Source: Trebonia sp050013875 (GTDB taxonomy: Bacteria > Actinomycetota > Actinomycetes > Streptosporangiales > Streptosporangiaceae). From it: 64,000 nucleotides of DNA. Numbering within the stretch: the stretch's first letter is position 1; every line of letters begins with the position of its first letter. A program made the position numbers and the translations under genes. The DNA lies in the NCBI GenBank assembly GCA_050013875.1, contig JBEKEK010000001.1:1-64000 (forward strand), written 5' to 3'. The notes beneath the pieces are model-generated. The model did no database searches and was not told the origin of the DNA. It saw only the letters and a program-made list of their open reading frames with translations. Shown one piece after another: positions 16,267 to 25,150 of this stretch.

Positions 16267-16896
16267 ATGACGGACCCCAGCCTCACCCTCGGTCCCGCGG
16301 ACCTCGCTCCCCGAGCGCGGATCCGCGAGGCCGCGCTGCGCCTGTACGCCGAGCACGGCGAGCAGGCCACCTCCATACGGCGGGTGGCGGATGAAGCCAA
16401 CATGTCCCCCGGCGCGGTCATGCACCACTTCAAGTCCAAGGAAGAGCTGACCGAGGCGGTACAGCACGCGGTGGTGGCGAAAGTCCGCCAGGTGGTCAGC
16501 GGCGTCGGGCTTGACCAGCCCCCGCAGGTCGCGACGCGCCAGCGCAGGCAGGCGTTCGACCAGCTCATCGCGGACAACCCGGTCATCGCCGGGTACCTGA
16601 GGCGGGTCATCCTGGAAGGCGGCCCGGCCGGCCTGGCGCTCTTCGCAGAGGCGTTTGACCTGGTCCGCAGCGAGATGAGCGCTCTCGTCGAGGCCGGGAT
16701 CGCCCGCCCGCTGCCCGATCCAGATATCGGGCTGGTGCTGTACCGGGCGATCCACCTCGCGCACATCATCTTCGGCCCGCTCATCGAGGAGATGTTCGGC
16801 CTGTCGCTCGCGGATCCGGCCGTGCGCGAGCGCTTCCGGGAGGCCGCCGTCGACCTGCTGACCCATCCGGTGTTCTATCCCGGACCAGCCGCTTGA
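16267..16896 (+). CDS. TetR family transcriptional regulator
   Basis: A 209-residue TetR repressor. The helix-turn-helix is at about 35-58 (TSIRRVADEANMSPGAVMHHF), followed by a helical ligand-binding domain with a bulky aliphatic pocket. No clear ribosome site precedes the ATG, so the mRNA may be leaderless. The divergent arrangement with the leftward operon (16074 down to 11549) indicates that it represses that operon and itself in response to a pathway intermediate. Confidence 0.93.
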   Translation: MTDPSLTLGPADLAPRARIREAALRLYAEHGEQATSIRRVADEANMSPGAVMHHFKSKEELTEAVQHAVVAKVRQVVSGVGLDQPPQVATRQRRQAFDQLIADNPVIAGYLRRVILEGGPAGLALFAEAFDLVRSEMSALVEAGIARPLPDPDIGLVLYRAIHLAHIIFGPLIEEMFGLSLADPAVRERFREAAVDLLTHPVFYPGPAA

Positions 16897-16994
16897 TTCA
16901 GGCGGCACCTGCCCCTAGGATCGATATGGTTAGCTAATTAATCTTATCTGAAGGGTGCCGCACTCACGGCGAAGGTCGGCGATAGGAGGGGCAC

Positions 16995-17288
16995 GTGGGT
17001 GTTGACGTGGGCCGCGGGGAAGACGACAGGGGCCGCGATGAAGACGACCACGACCTGCTGACGTTCAGCGAGTCCGGCATCCGCCTTCGTGAAGAGATCT
17101 CGCTGGCAGAGGCCGCGCTGCGGGAGAACCCGACCGCGGAGCAGCGGGCCGGCCTGCAGGCACGGCTCGGCGCCCTGACCGACGCGCTTGCCCGCAATAC
17201 CAGGCAAGCGCGCGCGAACCCGGGGGCGAAGGGGTTCCTGGACTATGAGCCCCCGGGTCAACCCCGCACCGACGCGGAGGATGGGTAA
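16995..17288 (+). CDS. Small acidic coiled-coil protein, function unknown
   Basis: A 97-residue protein with a charged Asp/Arg-rich start (residues 4-19) and two helices predicted by heptad-like leucines and alanines (IRLREEISLAEAAL, AGLQARLGALTDAL). I do not recognise a family. AGGAGG lies 5 nt before the GTG. Its TAA overlaps the ATG of the next small ORF, and a SnoaL gene follows, so the three form one transcript. The AT-rich gap upstream (16897-16994) contains TTAGCTAATTAA and probably the promoter. Confidence 0.7.
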   Translation: MGVDVGRGEDDRGRDEDDHDLLTFSESGIRLREEISLAEAALRENPTAEQRAGLQARLGALTDALARNTRQARANPGAKGFLDYEPPGQPRTDAEDG

Positions 17289-17401
17289 TGACCGACCTGG
17301 CGCGGCAGGGCGGCATCCCGCGGACGAAGCGCGCATCGCGCGCCTACCTCGGCCGCTCAGCGGACACGTCACGGAACACCCCGTGGGCCGATTGGAAGTG
17401 A
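17288..17401 (+). CDS. 37-residue small ORF, translationally coupled
   Basis: The ATG shares its A with the TAA stop of the upstream gene (TAATG), the classic arrangement for reinitiation. The product is 37 residues, basic and polar (MTDLARQGGIPRTKR... ending NTPWADWK), with no membrane segment. It ends 7 bp before the SnoaL start. The tight packing between two genes supports it being real; no function is assigned. Confidence 0.55.
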   Translation: MTDLARQGGIPRTKRASRAYLGRSADTSRNTPWADWK

Positions 17402-17408
17402 CGCTCTC

Positions 17409-17843
17409 ATGACAAGGCGAACTGCCGAAGACACGCTCGCCATTCAGGAGGTCGTGGCTGCCTACGGTCACGCGATCGACGACCGGGACTGGGACGCTTT
17501 GAGCAGCCTGATCACGGACGATGTGGTTATCGACTACCGAAACCACGACGTCGAGCCGCCCGTCGGCAACGGCCCGTACCGCGGCCGCGGCCAGATCCTG
17601 GCCGCGCTGAGCGGCGAGCTGATGAATGCCCATCCGGTCCAGCACATCCTGGTCAGCCACCTCATCCAGGAGGTCGGCGACGACGAGGTAATGGTCCGGT
17701 CAAAGGGTCTGTTCCCCGTCGGGACCGATTTTCGCGTGGCGAACGTCGGCTACCGCATCGGCGTCCGGCGCACGCCGGACGGCTGGCGCATCGCCAACCT
17801 CCGCACCGTTGCGTACCCGCGACCGGCGTTAGCGCGGGAGTGA
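17409..17843 (+). CDS. SnoaL-like (NTF2-fold) protein
   Basis: A 144-residue NTF2-fold protein: helices AIQEVVAAYGHAIDDRDWDALSSLI, strand DDVVIDYR, the GRGQILAAL turn, the buried HPVQHILVSHLI strand and terminal DGWRIANLRTVAY. H74 and H78 could serve in catalysis, as in SnoaL-type cyclases and scytalone-dehydratase-like enzymes. It is third in a small-protein operon and ends 2 bp before the convergent SDR. Role unknown; polar isomerase or dehydratase is likely. Confidence 0.85.
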   Translation: MTRRTAEDTLAIQEVVAAYGHAIDDRDWDALSSLITDDVVIDYRNHDVEPPVGNGPYRGRGQILAALSGELMNAHPVQHILVSHLIQEVGDDEVMVRSKGLFPVGTDFRVANVGYRIGVRRTPDGWRIANLRTVAYPRPALARE

Positions 17844-17844
17844 A

Positions 17845-18603
17845 CTAGACCGAGAGGGCGAACCCGCCGCTGATGCGCAGCGTCTCCCCGGTGACGAAAG
17901 ACGCCGCCGGGGAGACCAGGTACAGCAGCGCGTCGACGATGTCCCGCTCTGCGCCCTCGCGCTGCAGGATCTGCTGTCCCATGACGCGTGCCACCTCGTC
18001 GCGGGCCAGTTCGGCCCGGATGGTGTCGGTGAAGATCAGGCCGGGCGCGATCGCGTTGACCCGGATTCCGTCGGCGGCGAACTCGCGTGCCAACTGGACC
18101 GTCGCGCCGCGGACGGCGAGCTTGGAGACGCCGTAAGCCGATCGGTTGGCGTAGGCGGCGGACGAGGAGATGTTGACGATGGCGGCGCCGCCACGGCCGC
18201 TCATCGCGGGCCGGGCGGCGAGGGAGCAGATGTACAGCCCGATGACGTTGACGTCGAACAGCCGCCGCAGGCTGGCGACGCCGAGTTCGGCCGAGGGTTT
18301 GTTGTAGGCGGCCGAATGCAGGCCCGCGTTGTTGACGAGAATGTCGAGGCCGCCGTGCTTTCCGACGACCTCCTCGATCACCGCCGCCATCCCAGCCTCG
18401 TCGGCGACGTCGCAGACCGCCGCGCTCGCGCTGCCGCCCTTGCCGGAGATCTCCGCGGCGGCCGCGGCGGCGGCGTCGCCGTCGATATCGGCCAGCACCA
18501 CGTGGGCGCCCCGCTCCGCCAGCGCCGTCCCGAAGGCCTTGCCGAAGCCGCGGCCGCCGCCGGTTATCAGCGCTACCTTGCCCTGGTGGATCTCGTCCGT
18601 CAT
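17845..18603 (-). CDS. SDR family oxidoreductase (FabG-like)
   Basis: A classical 252-residue SDR with TGGGRGFGK (14-22), LADIDGDA (Asp for NAD), NNAGLHS, a serine in NISSSAAY, and YGVSKLAV for Tyr/Lys. It is the size of 3-ketoacyl/3-hydroxyacyl-CoA reductases. GAGGAG precedes the ATG. It is the last gene of the leftward set reductase-racemase-SDR, so a 2-methyl-branched acyl-CoA or ketone intermediate is a reasonable substrate class (inference). Confidence 0.92.
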   Translation of the reverse strand: MTDEIHQGKVALITGGGRGFGKAFGTALAERGAHVVLADIDGDAAAAAAAEISGKGGSASAAVCDVADEAGMAAVIEEVVGKHGGLDILVNNAGLHSAAYNKPSAELGVASLRRLFDVNVIGLYICSLAARPAMSGRGGAAIVNISSSAAYANRSAYGVSKLAVRGATVQLAREFAADGIRVNAIAPGLIFTDTIRAELARDEVARVMGQQILQREGAERDIVDALLYLVSPAASFVTGETLRISGGFALSV

Positions 18604-18641
18604 CCGCTTCTCCTCTTTCCCGACGTCTGCCCCGCGTCCGG

Positions 18642-19802
18642 CTAGGCGACTGCCCCGTCCGCCCGGAGCACGGCGACCTCATCCGCCGTGTAGCCGAGCT
18701 CGGCCAGGATCTGATCGGTATGCCCGCACCAGCGTGACCGGGGACGCTCAATCACGGCCGACGCGGACAGCCGGGGCGCCGGGGCCGGCTGCGTCAGCCC
18801 GCCCCAGTCGACGAAGGTCCCGCGGTCCCGCAGCTCGGCCGAAGTCGCCGCTTCGGCCAGCGACAGGACCGGCGTCACGCAGGCGTCGCGCCCGGCGAAG
18901 ACCTGCTCCCACGCCGCGCGTGTGCGGGCGGCGAAGATCACCGCTAGCTGGCGTGACAACTCCGGCCAGCGGGATCTTTCGTGCTGGGGCCAGGCGCCCG
19001 GATCGAGCCCGAGCGCGTCGAGCAGCTCGCGGTAGAACTGCGGCTCCAAGGCGCCGACGGCCATAAACCCGCCGTCCGCGGTTTGGTAGGTGCGGTAAAA
19101 GTGCGCCGCTCCGTCCAGCAGATTGTCGCCCCGGCGGTCGGACCACAGACCGGCCGCGAGCATACCGTGCAGCATCGTGGTGAGCGACGCGACCCCGTCG
19201 ACCATGGCGGCGTCGACCACCTGGCCCCGCCCGGTCAGACCGCGCTGGTGCAGCGCCGCGAGCACACCCAGCGCTAGATAGGCGCCGCCGCCGCCGAAGT
19301 CGGCCAGCAGGTTAAGCGGCGGCAGCGGCGGCGCGTCCGCGGGCCCGAGCGGGAACACTCCGCCCGCGACCGCCGCGTAGTTGATGTCGTGGCCCGCCTC
19401 GGTCGCGCGCGGTCCCGACTGCCCCCAGCCGGTGGCCCGGCCGTAGACCAGACCCGGGTTGACTTCCAGCAGTTCGCCCGGTCCGAGGCCGAGCTTCTCG
19501 GCCGCCCCTGGCCGCATCCCCTCGAGGAACACGTCAGCCTTTTCAACCAGCCGCAGCAGCGCCGCGCGGCCGGAGGAACTACGCAGGTCGATCCCGATCC
19601 CCCGGTGTCCGCGGGTGCGCGGGTCGTCCTCCAGCGGCAACCCGGTGACCGACCCGGTCCGTCCCGGGCGGTCCACCCTGGTCACCCGGGCGCCGAGATC
19701 GCCCAGCAGCATCACGGCGAAGGGAACCGGTCCGAGGCTGCTCAGGCAGACCACGCTGACGTCGCCGAGGGCCTGGGGCACTGAGTCGGCGGCTGATGGC
19801 AT
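18642..19802 (-). CDS. Alpha-methylacyl-CoA racemase-like CaiB/BaiF protein
   Basis: A 386-residue CaiB/BaiF-fold protein. GHDINYAAVAG places H138 and LLADFGGGG places D168, the same spacing (30) as the catalytic His126/Asp156 pair of the Mycobacterium tuberculosis racemase MCR. This pair marks racemases rather than transferases, so 2R/2S epimerisation of a 2-methylacyl-CoA, needed for beta-oxidation of isoprenoid or sterol side chains, is the best prediction. Starts 5 bp after the upstream dehydrogenase-like gene stop; an earlier in-frame start would overlap it. Confidence 0.9.
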   Translation of the reverse strand: MPSAADSVPQALGDVSVVCLSSLGPVPFAVMLLGDLGARVTRVDRPGRTGSVTGLPLEDDPRTRGHRGIGIDLRSSSGRAALLRLVEKADVFLEGMRPGAAEKLGLGPGELLEVNPGLVYGRATGWGQSGPRATEAGHDINYAAVAGGVFPLGPADAPPLPPLNLLADFGGGGAYLALGVLAALHQRGLTGRGQVVDAAMVDGVASLTTMLHGMLAAGLWSDRRGDNLLDGAAHFYRTYQTADGGFMAVGALEPQFYRELLDALGLDPGAWPQHERSRWPELSRQLAVIFAARTRAAWEQVFAGRDACVTPVLSLAEAATSAELRDRGTFVDWGGLTQPAPAPRLSASAVIERPRSRWCGHTDQILAELGYTADEVAVLRADGAVA

Positions 19803-19807
19803 GGCGG

Positions 19808-20848
19808 TTACCGGCCGCCGCCCAGGGCCGGGATGATCTGCGGCAGGTCGACCGTGGTGCGGATGCCCGGCGGTGCGGTGCACACGTACGGAACCGCGTT
19901 GACGGCGCGGTTGGCGGTGTAGCCGGGGGTCATCTCGCCCGCCCGCTCGGCCGGGATCGCGAAACGGATGTCGATGTCCAGCGGAGCGTCACCGTCGACC
20001 TGGATGTGCCAGCCGTTCCCGCGGAGGGTCCAGTCCTTATCCAGGGCGTCGGTGCAATACCAGGTCGCGATGAATTTCACTAGAGGGCGGCCCGCGTGCG
20101 TGCCGGTCACGATCGTCCGCTGGGCGGCCACGGTGCCCGCGTCCAGGGTGCCCGCCGCGATGGTCAGCTTCTCCGGGGTGACCGCTACCTCCCCGGTCGA
20201 CGTGACGGAGTCAAGCGGCAGGCCAACCGCCTCGGCGATAAGGCGCAGCGACGGGCCGAACGCGTAGCCAAGATAGGCGAACCGCTCCGGCGGGAACTCC
20301 TCCACCGGGTGGCCGAAGCCCATCAGGTTGAACAGCATGTCCGGTGAGTCGCGGGTGGACAGGTCGGCGTACTCGTTGATCGTCAGGGCGTCCAGGCGGC
20401 GCTGAATCGACGCCAGGACCAGGGGAACCGCCTCGCTGATGAACCCGGGGCTCGATCCGGTGCTGTGAATGGAGGTGCCCCCCTCGGCGCAGGCCCGCTC
20501 GACCCGTTCCCGGTCGGCCGGCGGCATGCTGGCCGGGTGGTGGAACTCTCCCCGCGTGGTGACGATGTTCGTGCCGGCGGCGAGGATGGCGGTCACCTGG
20601 TCGAGGTCGCACTCTGCGGGCATGTACAGCACGCAGTCCGCGCCGAGCGCGAGGATCTCGTCGATATCGGAGGTGGCGGCCACTCCGGTCGGCGGCAGGC
20701 CGCACAGGTCGCCGGCATCCCGGCCGGCCTTAGCGGCCGAGGTGACGTACACGCCGGCCAGGGTGAGCCCGGGATGCTCGATGATGTGACGGAGCGAGCG
20801 GCTGCCGATGTTGCCGGTCGCCCACTGGACGACACGCAGTCCGGTCAT
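19808..20848 (-). CDS. Dihydrodipicolinate reductase-like NAD(P)-binding protein
   Basis: A 346-residue protein with an N-terminal Rossmann fold (VVQWATGNIGSRSL, 6-19) and C-terminal alpha/beta domain, in the group related to dihydrodipicolinate reductase and 2,4-diaminopentanoate dehydrogenase. Actinobacterial members are common in steroid and lipid gene sets but their reactions are not settled. STGSSPGFI resembles the substrate-binding loop. GAGGGG lies upstream of the ATG. First gene of a three-gene leftward operon and divergent from the class II aldolase. Confidence 0.85.
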   Translation of the reverse strand: MTGLRVVQWATGNIGSRSLRHIIEHPGLTLAGVYVTSAAKAGRDAGDLCGLPPTGVAATSDIDEILALGADCVLYMPAECDLDQVTAILAAGTNIVTTRGEFHHPASMPPADRERVERACAEGGTSIHSTGSSPGFISEAVPLVLASIQRRLDALTINEYADLSTRDSPDMLFNLMGFGHPVEEFPPERFAYLGYAFGPSLRLIAEAVGLPLDSVTSTGEVAVTPEKLTIAAGTLDAGTVAAQRTIVTGTHAGRPLVKFIATWYCTDALDKDWTLRGNGWHIQVDGDAPLDIDIRFAIPAERAGEMTPGYTANRAVNAVPYVCTAPPGIRTTVDLPQIIPALGGGR

Positions 20849-21078
20849 GACTTGTTCCCCTCGGGCACAGCGGGCTGGCGGCGCGGGCCGGATTTCACCC
20901 GGCAGGTCGCATCTGGTCGCCTCAGGCTCCCAGGCCGGGGATGCACGCGCAATGACGCGTTCTGGTCAACGGAACGGCATCTGGACTGGACGGTCGGTAT
21001 ATGAAACGCTCAGCTCACGGCTCGATGCCCGGGCCCGCAGGCTCAGCCGTGGGCGACCGTCCAACGCAGGAGCACGGT

Positions 21079-21873
21079 ATGAGCGAGACCACCGTCTACA
21101 CGGACTTCCGGCTGCACGCCAACCGCCTGGCCGAGACCGGGGAACGCAGCGCGGCCGAGGTCTCGGTGCGGCGCGACCTCGCCGCCGCCTACCAGCTGTG
21201 CGCGCTGTTCGGCTGGGACGACCTGGTCTACACCCACATCTCCGCGCGGGTCCCCGGGCCGGAACACCACTTTCTGGTCAACCCGCTCGGCCTGGGATTC
21301 GATGAGATCACCGCGTCCAGCCTCATCAAGATCGACCTCGACGGCAATGTCATCGGCGATAGCGGCGGGTACCAGCCGAACGCGGCCGGCTTCGTCATTC
21401 ACGGCGCGATCCACGCGACCAGGGAGAACGCCGGCTGCGTGATGCACCTGCATACCGAGGCGCAGATGGCCCTGTCGACGCTGCCGGAGGGACTGCTGCC
21501 GCTCACGCAGCACGCGATGCGGCTGTACGGCCGGATCAGCTACCACGACTACGAGGGCATCGCGCTGGCCGCCGGGGAGCGGGCGCGGCTCGTCGCCGAT
21601 CTCGGGGACAGCGCGGCGATGATCTTGCACAATCACGGGAGCCTGACCGTTGGCGCGGGGGTCGCGCAGGCCTTCGTCGAGATGTTCTACCTCGAAAAGG
21701 CCGCCCGCAGCCAGCTGCTCGCCCAGGCCACCGGGCAGCCGCTGATCATCCCCCCGCGGGAAACGATCGAACTGACCGCACGCCAGTGGTCGAGCCAGCT
21801 CGATTCCGGGATCGAATGGCCAGCACTGCTGCGCCGGCTCGAGCGGGCGGCCGGGGCCGCCTTCGGCCAGTGA
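21079..21873 (+). CDS. Class II aldolase/adducin family protein
   Basis: A 264-residue member of the fuculose-aldolase/adducin fold. MHLHTEAQ gives two zinc histidines and LHNHGSL the third; DLVYTHISARVPG is the family N-terminal strand-loop. It may cleave a C-C bond retro-aldol fashion, or act as a decarboxylase or structural homologue. The ATG at 21079 with AGGAG at 6 nt is preferred to the longer frame from 21001. Followed at 31 bp by an acyl-CoA ligase and then an LLM oxidoreductase. Confidence 0.9.
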   Translation: MSETTVYTDFRLHANRLAETGERSAAEVSVRRDLAAAYQLCALFGWDDLVYTHISARVPGPEHHFLVNPLGLGFDEITASSLIKIDLDGNVIGDSGGYQPNAAGFVIHGAIHATRENAGCVMHLHTEAQMALSTLPEGLLPLTQHAMRLYGRISYHDYEGIALAAGERARLVADLGDSAAMILHNHGSLTVGAGVAQAFVEMFYLEKAARSQLLAQATGQPLIIPPRETIELTARQWSSQLDSGIEWPALLRRLERAAGAAFGQ

Positions 21874-21904
21874 CCCGGAACTCGCCGGCCAGGAAGGGCC
21901 GCGG

Positions 21905-23452
21905 ATGAGCCGCACCCCGATGACCTTCGCCCGGCACTGGGACGCGGCAGTGGCAGGCCCAGCCGCCGACCGGACCTTCCTCGTTTTCGAGGGTCAGGAC
22001 GGGTCCGTCGCCCAATGGACCTACCGGGAGTTCGACCAGGTTGTCTGGAGCATGGGCGCGACGCTGGCGGCGTCGGGGGTGACGCATGGGTCGTCGGTTC
22101 ACGTCGCACTGCGCAACTGTCCCGCGTTCATCGCGATCTGGCTTGCCTGCGCGCGGTCGGGCGCGTGGCTGGTGCCGGTCGATCCGACATCGACCGCCCG
22201 CGATATCGGCCGGCAGATCGACCGGGTCCGCCCGGCGGCCGGAATCTACGCGGCCAGCCGCGCGGATGTCTACGCGGCCGGGGTCAAGGAGTCCGCGGCC
22301 GGCCGCCTGGCCGTGATGGAGCTAACGGAGACAGCCGCTGACGTAGCGCTGCCCGCGAACCCGGTCAAGCGCCGCGCGACCGCGTCCGGCCGGGCGGTGG
22401 CGCCGACGGACCGGCTCGCGGTCATGTTCACGTCGGGAACGACCTCCGAGCCGAAAGGCGTCGTCCTCACACAGCACAATTACGCCCACGTGGCGGACGC
22501 GATGTCGTCGATCGTCGGGCTGCGGCCGGAGCACCGCTGGCTCGTCACGTTGCCGTTGTTCCACGCCAACGCGCAGTACTACTGCATCGCGCCCGCGATC
22601 GCGGTCGGCGCCAGCGTTGCGCTGACCTCATCGTTTTCCGCATCCCAGTGGCTGCGTCAGGCCCGTGACCTGTCCGCGACGCATGCCAGCCTGTTCGCCG
22701 CGCCGATCCGGATGATCCTGGCGCGCCGCCCCGCCAGCGAGCCGGCCGGGCGGCTGCAGCACGTCTGGTTCGCGCAGAACCTCGGCCGGCAGCACTATGA
22801 CGAATTCTCGGCCCTGGCCGGCTGCCGCCCGCGTCAGCTCTACGGAATGACCGAGACCGTCGCCATCGTCTGCGCCGATGTCTCCGAGCCGTACCGCAAC
22901 GACATCATCGGTCCCCCGGTCGAGGGTCGGTCCGTCCTGCTCAGGAACCCGGAGACCGGGACCGACGCACCGGCCGGGCAGCCGGCCGAGCTGGTACTCG
23001 GCGGAGTACCTGGTGAGGATCTGTTCCTTGAGTACCTTGACGATCCGGCCGCCACGAGCCGGTCGTTCGTCCAGCGCGACGGCGCCACCTGGTTCCGCAC
23101 CGGCGACATGGTCGCCCGGGTAGCGGACGACGGCGCACTTCGCTTCGTGGGCCGTCGTGACGACGTGATCAAGGTGTCCGGGGAGAACGTGAGCCTGACC
23201 GAGGTCGAGGCGATCCTCGCCCAGGCCCCCGGTGTGCTTGAATGCGCCGTGCTCGGAAGACCGGATCCGGTTCGGGACATGGTGCCCGTCGCCTACGTCG
23301 TCCCCCGTGACCGCGAGCACCCGCCGGTCATCGATGACCTCGCTGAATGGTCGAAGCAGAACCTGGCAGCGGCCGCTCGCCCGCGCGACTGGCACCTGAT
23401 CGACGCGTTGCCGCGCACCAGCGTGGGCAAGGTGCGCCGGTTCAAGCTGTGA
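21905..23452 (+). CDS. AMP-dependent acyl-CoA synthetase/ligase
   Basis: A 515-residue ANL-superfamily adenylating enzyme. FTSGTTSEPKG (175-185) is the phosphate loop, YGMTET the A5 motif, FRTGDMV and GRRDDVIKVSGENVS the hinge, and K509 in SVGKVRR the adenylation lysine. It forms an acyl-CoA from a free acid and ATP. AGGAAGGG precedes the ATG. Its place between the class II aldolase and the LLM gene suggests activation of a pathway acid, possibly the entry substrate. Confidence 0.95.
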   Translation: MSRTPMTFARHWDAAVAGPAADRTFLVFEGQDGSVAQWTYREFDQVVWSMGATLAASGVTHGSSVHVALRNCPAFIAIWLACARSGAWLVPVDPTSTARDIGRQIDRVRPAAGIYAASRADVYAAGVKESAAGRLAVMELTETAADVALPANPVKRRATASGRAVAPTDRLAVMFTSGTTSEPKGVVLTQHNYAHVADAMSSIVGLRPEHRWLVTLPLFHANAQYYCIAPAIAVGASVALTSSFSASQWLRQARDLSATHASLFAAPIRMILARRPASEPAGRLQHVWFAQNLGRQHYDEFSALAGCRPRQLYGMTETVAIVCADVSEPYRNDIIGPPVEGRSVLLRNPETGTDAPAGQPAELVLGGVPGEDLFLEYLDDPAATSRSFVQRDGATWFRTGDMVARVADDGALRFVGRRDDVIKVSGENVSLTEVEAILAQAPGVLECAVLGRPDPVRDMVPVAYVVPRDREHPPVIDDLAEWSKQNLAAAARPRDWHLIDALPRTSVGKVRRFKL

Positions 23453-23466
23453 CGGAGATCTAGAGA

Positions 23467-24375
23467 GTGCGCATGGGCAGATCGCAGCGCCGCCCCCAAG
23501 TGGGTCTGCAGTACTTCGCGACCGACAGGTCGCTGCCGGTCGCCGAGTTCGCCCGCGCGGCCGCCGAGCGCGGCTTCGACGCGGTCCTGCTACCGGAGCA
23601 CACCCATATCCCCGTCTCCACCAAGGCGCCCTACCCCGGCGGGGGCGACTTGCCTGACCGCTACCGGCGCACGCTCGATCCGTACGTCGCGCTGGCCATC
23701 GTCGCCGCGCAGACCGACCTCAACATCGGGACCTGTATATCGCTCGTTGCCCAGCATGACCCGATCGCGCTGGCGAAGACCATCGCGACCCTCGACTTCG
23801 TGTCCGGCGGCCGGTTTTCGCTCGGCGTTGGGTACGGGTGGAACGTGCCAGAGCTGGCGAACCACGGGCGCGAGGCAGCCAAGCGGCGCGCGATCGTCCG
23901 CGAGTACGTGCAACTGATGCGGGCCTTGTGGCAGGACACTGAGGCCGAGTTCCACGGTGAGCACGCGAACCTCTCCCCCAGCTGGGCGTGGCCGAAGCCC
24001 GTGCAGCAGCCATCGGTCCCGGTGCTCCTTGGCTGCGGGCCGACACCGCGCGGGTACGCCGAGATCGCCGCGTGGGCGGACGGCTGGATCAGCTATGGCA
24101 ACGACCTGGATCTGTTCGCCGCGCAGGTCACGACGCTCCGCTCGCGGTGGGCCGACGCCGGGCGGGGACCGGCGGCTCCCCTGATCTGGCCAATGCTCGG
24201 CATCGTGGATGACGACACCCTGAGCCGGAGCTTCGATCGTTTCCTGGCGCTTGGAGTGGACCAGGTCGTGCTCGATCTGCAGGCCGCGGAGGGCGGCATC
24301 CTGGCGATCCTCGACCGTTACGCCGCGCTACTGGCCAAGACCAGGGAAGTCAGCGGAGGGTCCAGTCGGGCTTGA
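23467..24375 (+). CDS. LLM class flavin-dependent oxidoreductase
   Basis: A 302-residue luciferase-like TIM barrel. FDAVLLPEHTHIP, TLDFVSGGRFSLGVGYGWN and PVLLGCG are signatures of the F420-dependent actinobacterial branch (TIGR-type probable F420 oxidoreductases). I chose the GTG start at 23467 because CGGAG lies 9 nt upstream; the ATG at 23473 is also possible. Its last 26 bp overlap the end of the convergent enoyl-CoA hydratase gene. Substrate unknown; reduction or oxidation of an enone, alcohol or acyl-CoA is possible. Confidence 0.9.
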   Translation: MRMGRSQRRPQVGLQYFATDRSLPVAEFARAAAERGFDAVLLPEHTHIPVSTKAPYPGGGDLPDRYRRTLDPYVALAIVAAQTDLNIGTCISLVAQHDPIALAKTIATLDFVSGGRFSLGVGYGWNVPELANHGREAAKRRAIVREYVQLMRALWQDTEAEFHGEHANLSPSWAWPKPVQQPSVPVLLGCGPTPRGYAEIAAWADGWISYGNDLDLFAAQVTTLRSRWADAGRGPAAPLIWPMLGIVDDDTLSRSFDRFLALGVDQVVLDLQAAEGGILAILDRYAALLAKTREVSGGSSRA

Positions 24376-25150
24376 CGAAGGTCGCGCGCGACACCTGCGC
24401 CTTGGCGATCGGGTTGCCGATCCTGGTGTAGTGCCACCCGATGCTCTGTGCCGTCTCGCGGTCAAGCCCGTGGGTTTCCCAGATGGCCCGGACCGTGCCC
24501 TGGACCGCGGCCGGCGGCTTCGCCGCGATGATCGCGGCCAGCTCCTCGGCCCGCCCCCACAATCGCGGGTAGGGAACCAATTCGGAGACAAGCCCGATCT
24601 CGCGTGCCCGCTGGGCGGACATGCGCTCGTCCAGCCCGATTAGCGCCCAGCGCAGCGCCTCGCCGAGCGGAATGCGCCGGGCGAGGCCGATGGGCTCGAG
24701 CGCCGACGTCAGGCCGTAGCTCACATGCGGATCGAAGAACGTCGCGTCGTCCGCGCTGATGATGATGTCGCAGTCGTTGAGCCAGTAGAACGCGCCGCCC
24801 GCGACCATGCCCTGAACCGCGGCGATGACCGGCTTCCAGACCTTGTTCTGCTTCGGGCTCAGGTCCTCCCCCGGATCCCGCTGGCTCCACGGGTTGTCCG
24901 GCAGGTCCAGTCCTTCCTTCACGTCCAGCCCGGTGGAGAAGGCACGTTCCCCGGCTGCCCGCAGCACGACGACGTGAATGTCGTCATCGGCGCGGACCCG
25001 GCTCCACAGGTCGCGGAACTCCGCCAGCATGGCCGGGGTGAACGCGTTCATGGCCTGCGGTCGGTTCAGCGTGACGGTGGCCACGTTGTCCTGGACCTCG
25101 AAGAGCACGGTCTCGTAGTCCGCGGACGCATCCGGTTCCTGCTGCGCCAT
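24350..25150 (-). CDS. Enoyl-CoA hydratase/isomerase family protein
   Basis: A 266-residue crotonase-fold protein. The oxyanion-hole segments are AFSTGLDVKEG and AVQGMVAGGAFYWLNDCDI (the MVAGGAF loop). The usual hydratase Glu144 region reads YGLTSALEPIG, with a glutamate shifted downstream, so hydration is likely but hydrolase or lyase activity cannot be excluded. GAGGAG is 9 nt before the ATG. Last gene of the long leftward monooxygenase operon region, 149 bp after the SnoaL gene. Confidence 0.9.
   Translation of the reverse strand: MAQQEPDASADYETVLFEVQDNVATVTLNRPQAMNAFTPAMLAEFRDLWSRVRADDDIHVVVLRAAGERAFSTGLDVKEGLDLPDNPWSQRDPGEDLSPKQNKVWKPVIAAVQGMVAGGAFYWLNDCDIIISADDATFFDPHVSYGLTSALEPIGLARRIPLGEALRWALIGLDERMSAQRAREIGLVSELVPYPRLWGRAEELAAIIAAKPPAAVQGTVRAIWETHGLDRETAQSIGWHYTRIGNPIAKAQVSRATFVKPDWTLR

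Noticed and set aside
20849..21078. Promoter for the class II aldolase operon (GGTATATGA near 20994)
   Set aside because: A TATATG-like -10 is present but no -35 at suitable spacing; left unannotated.
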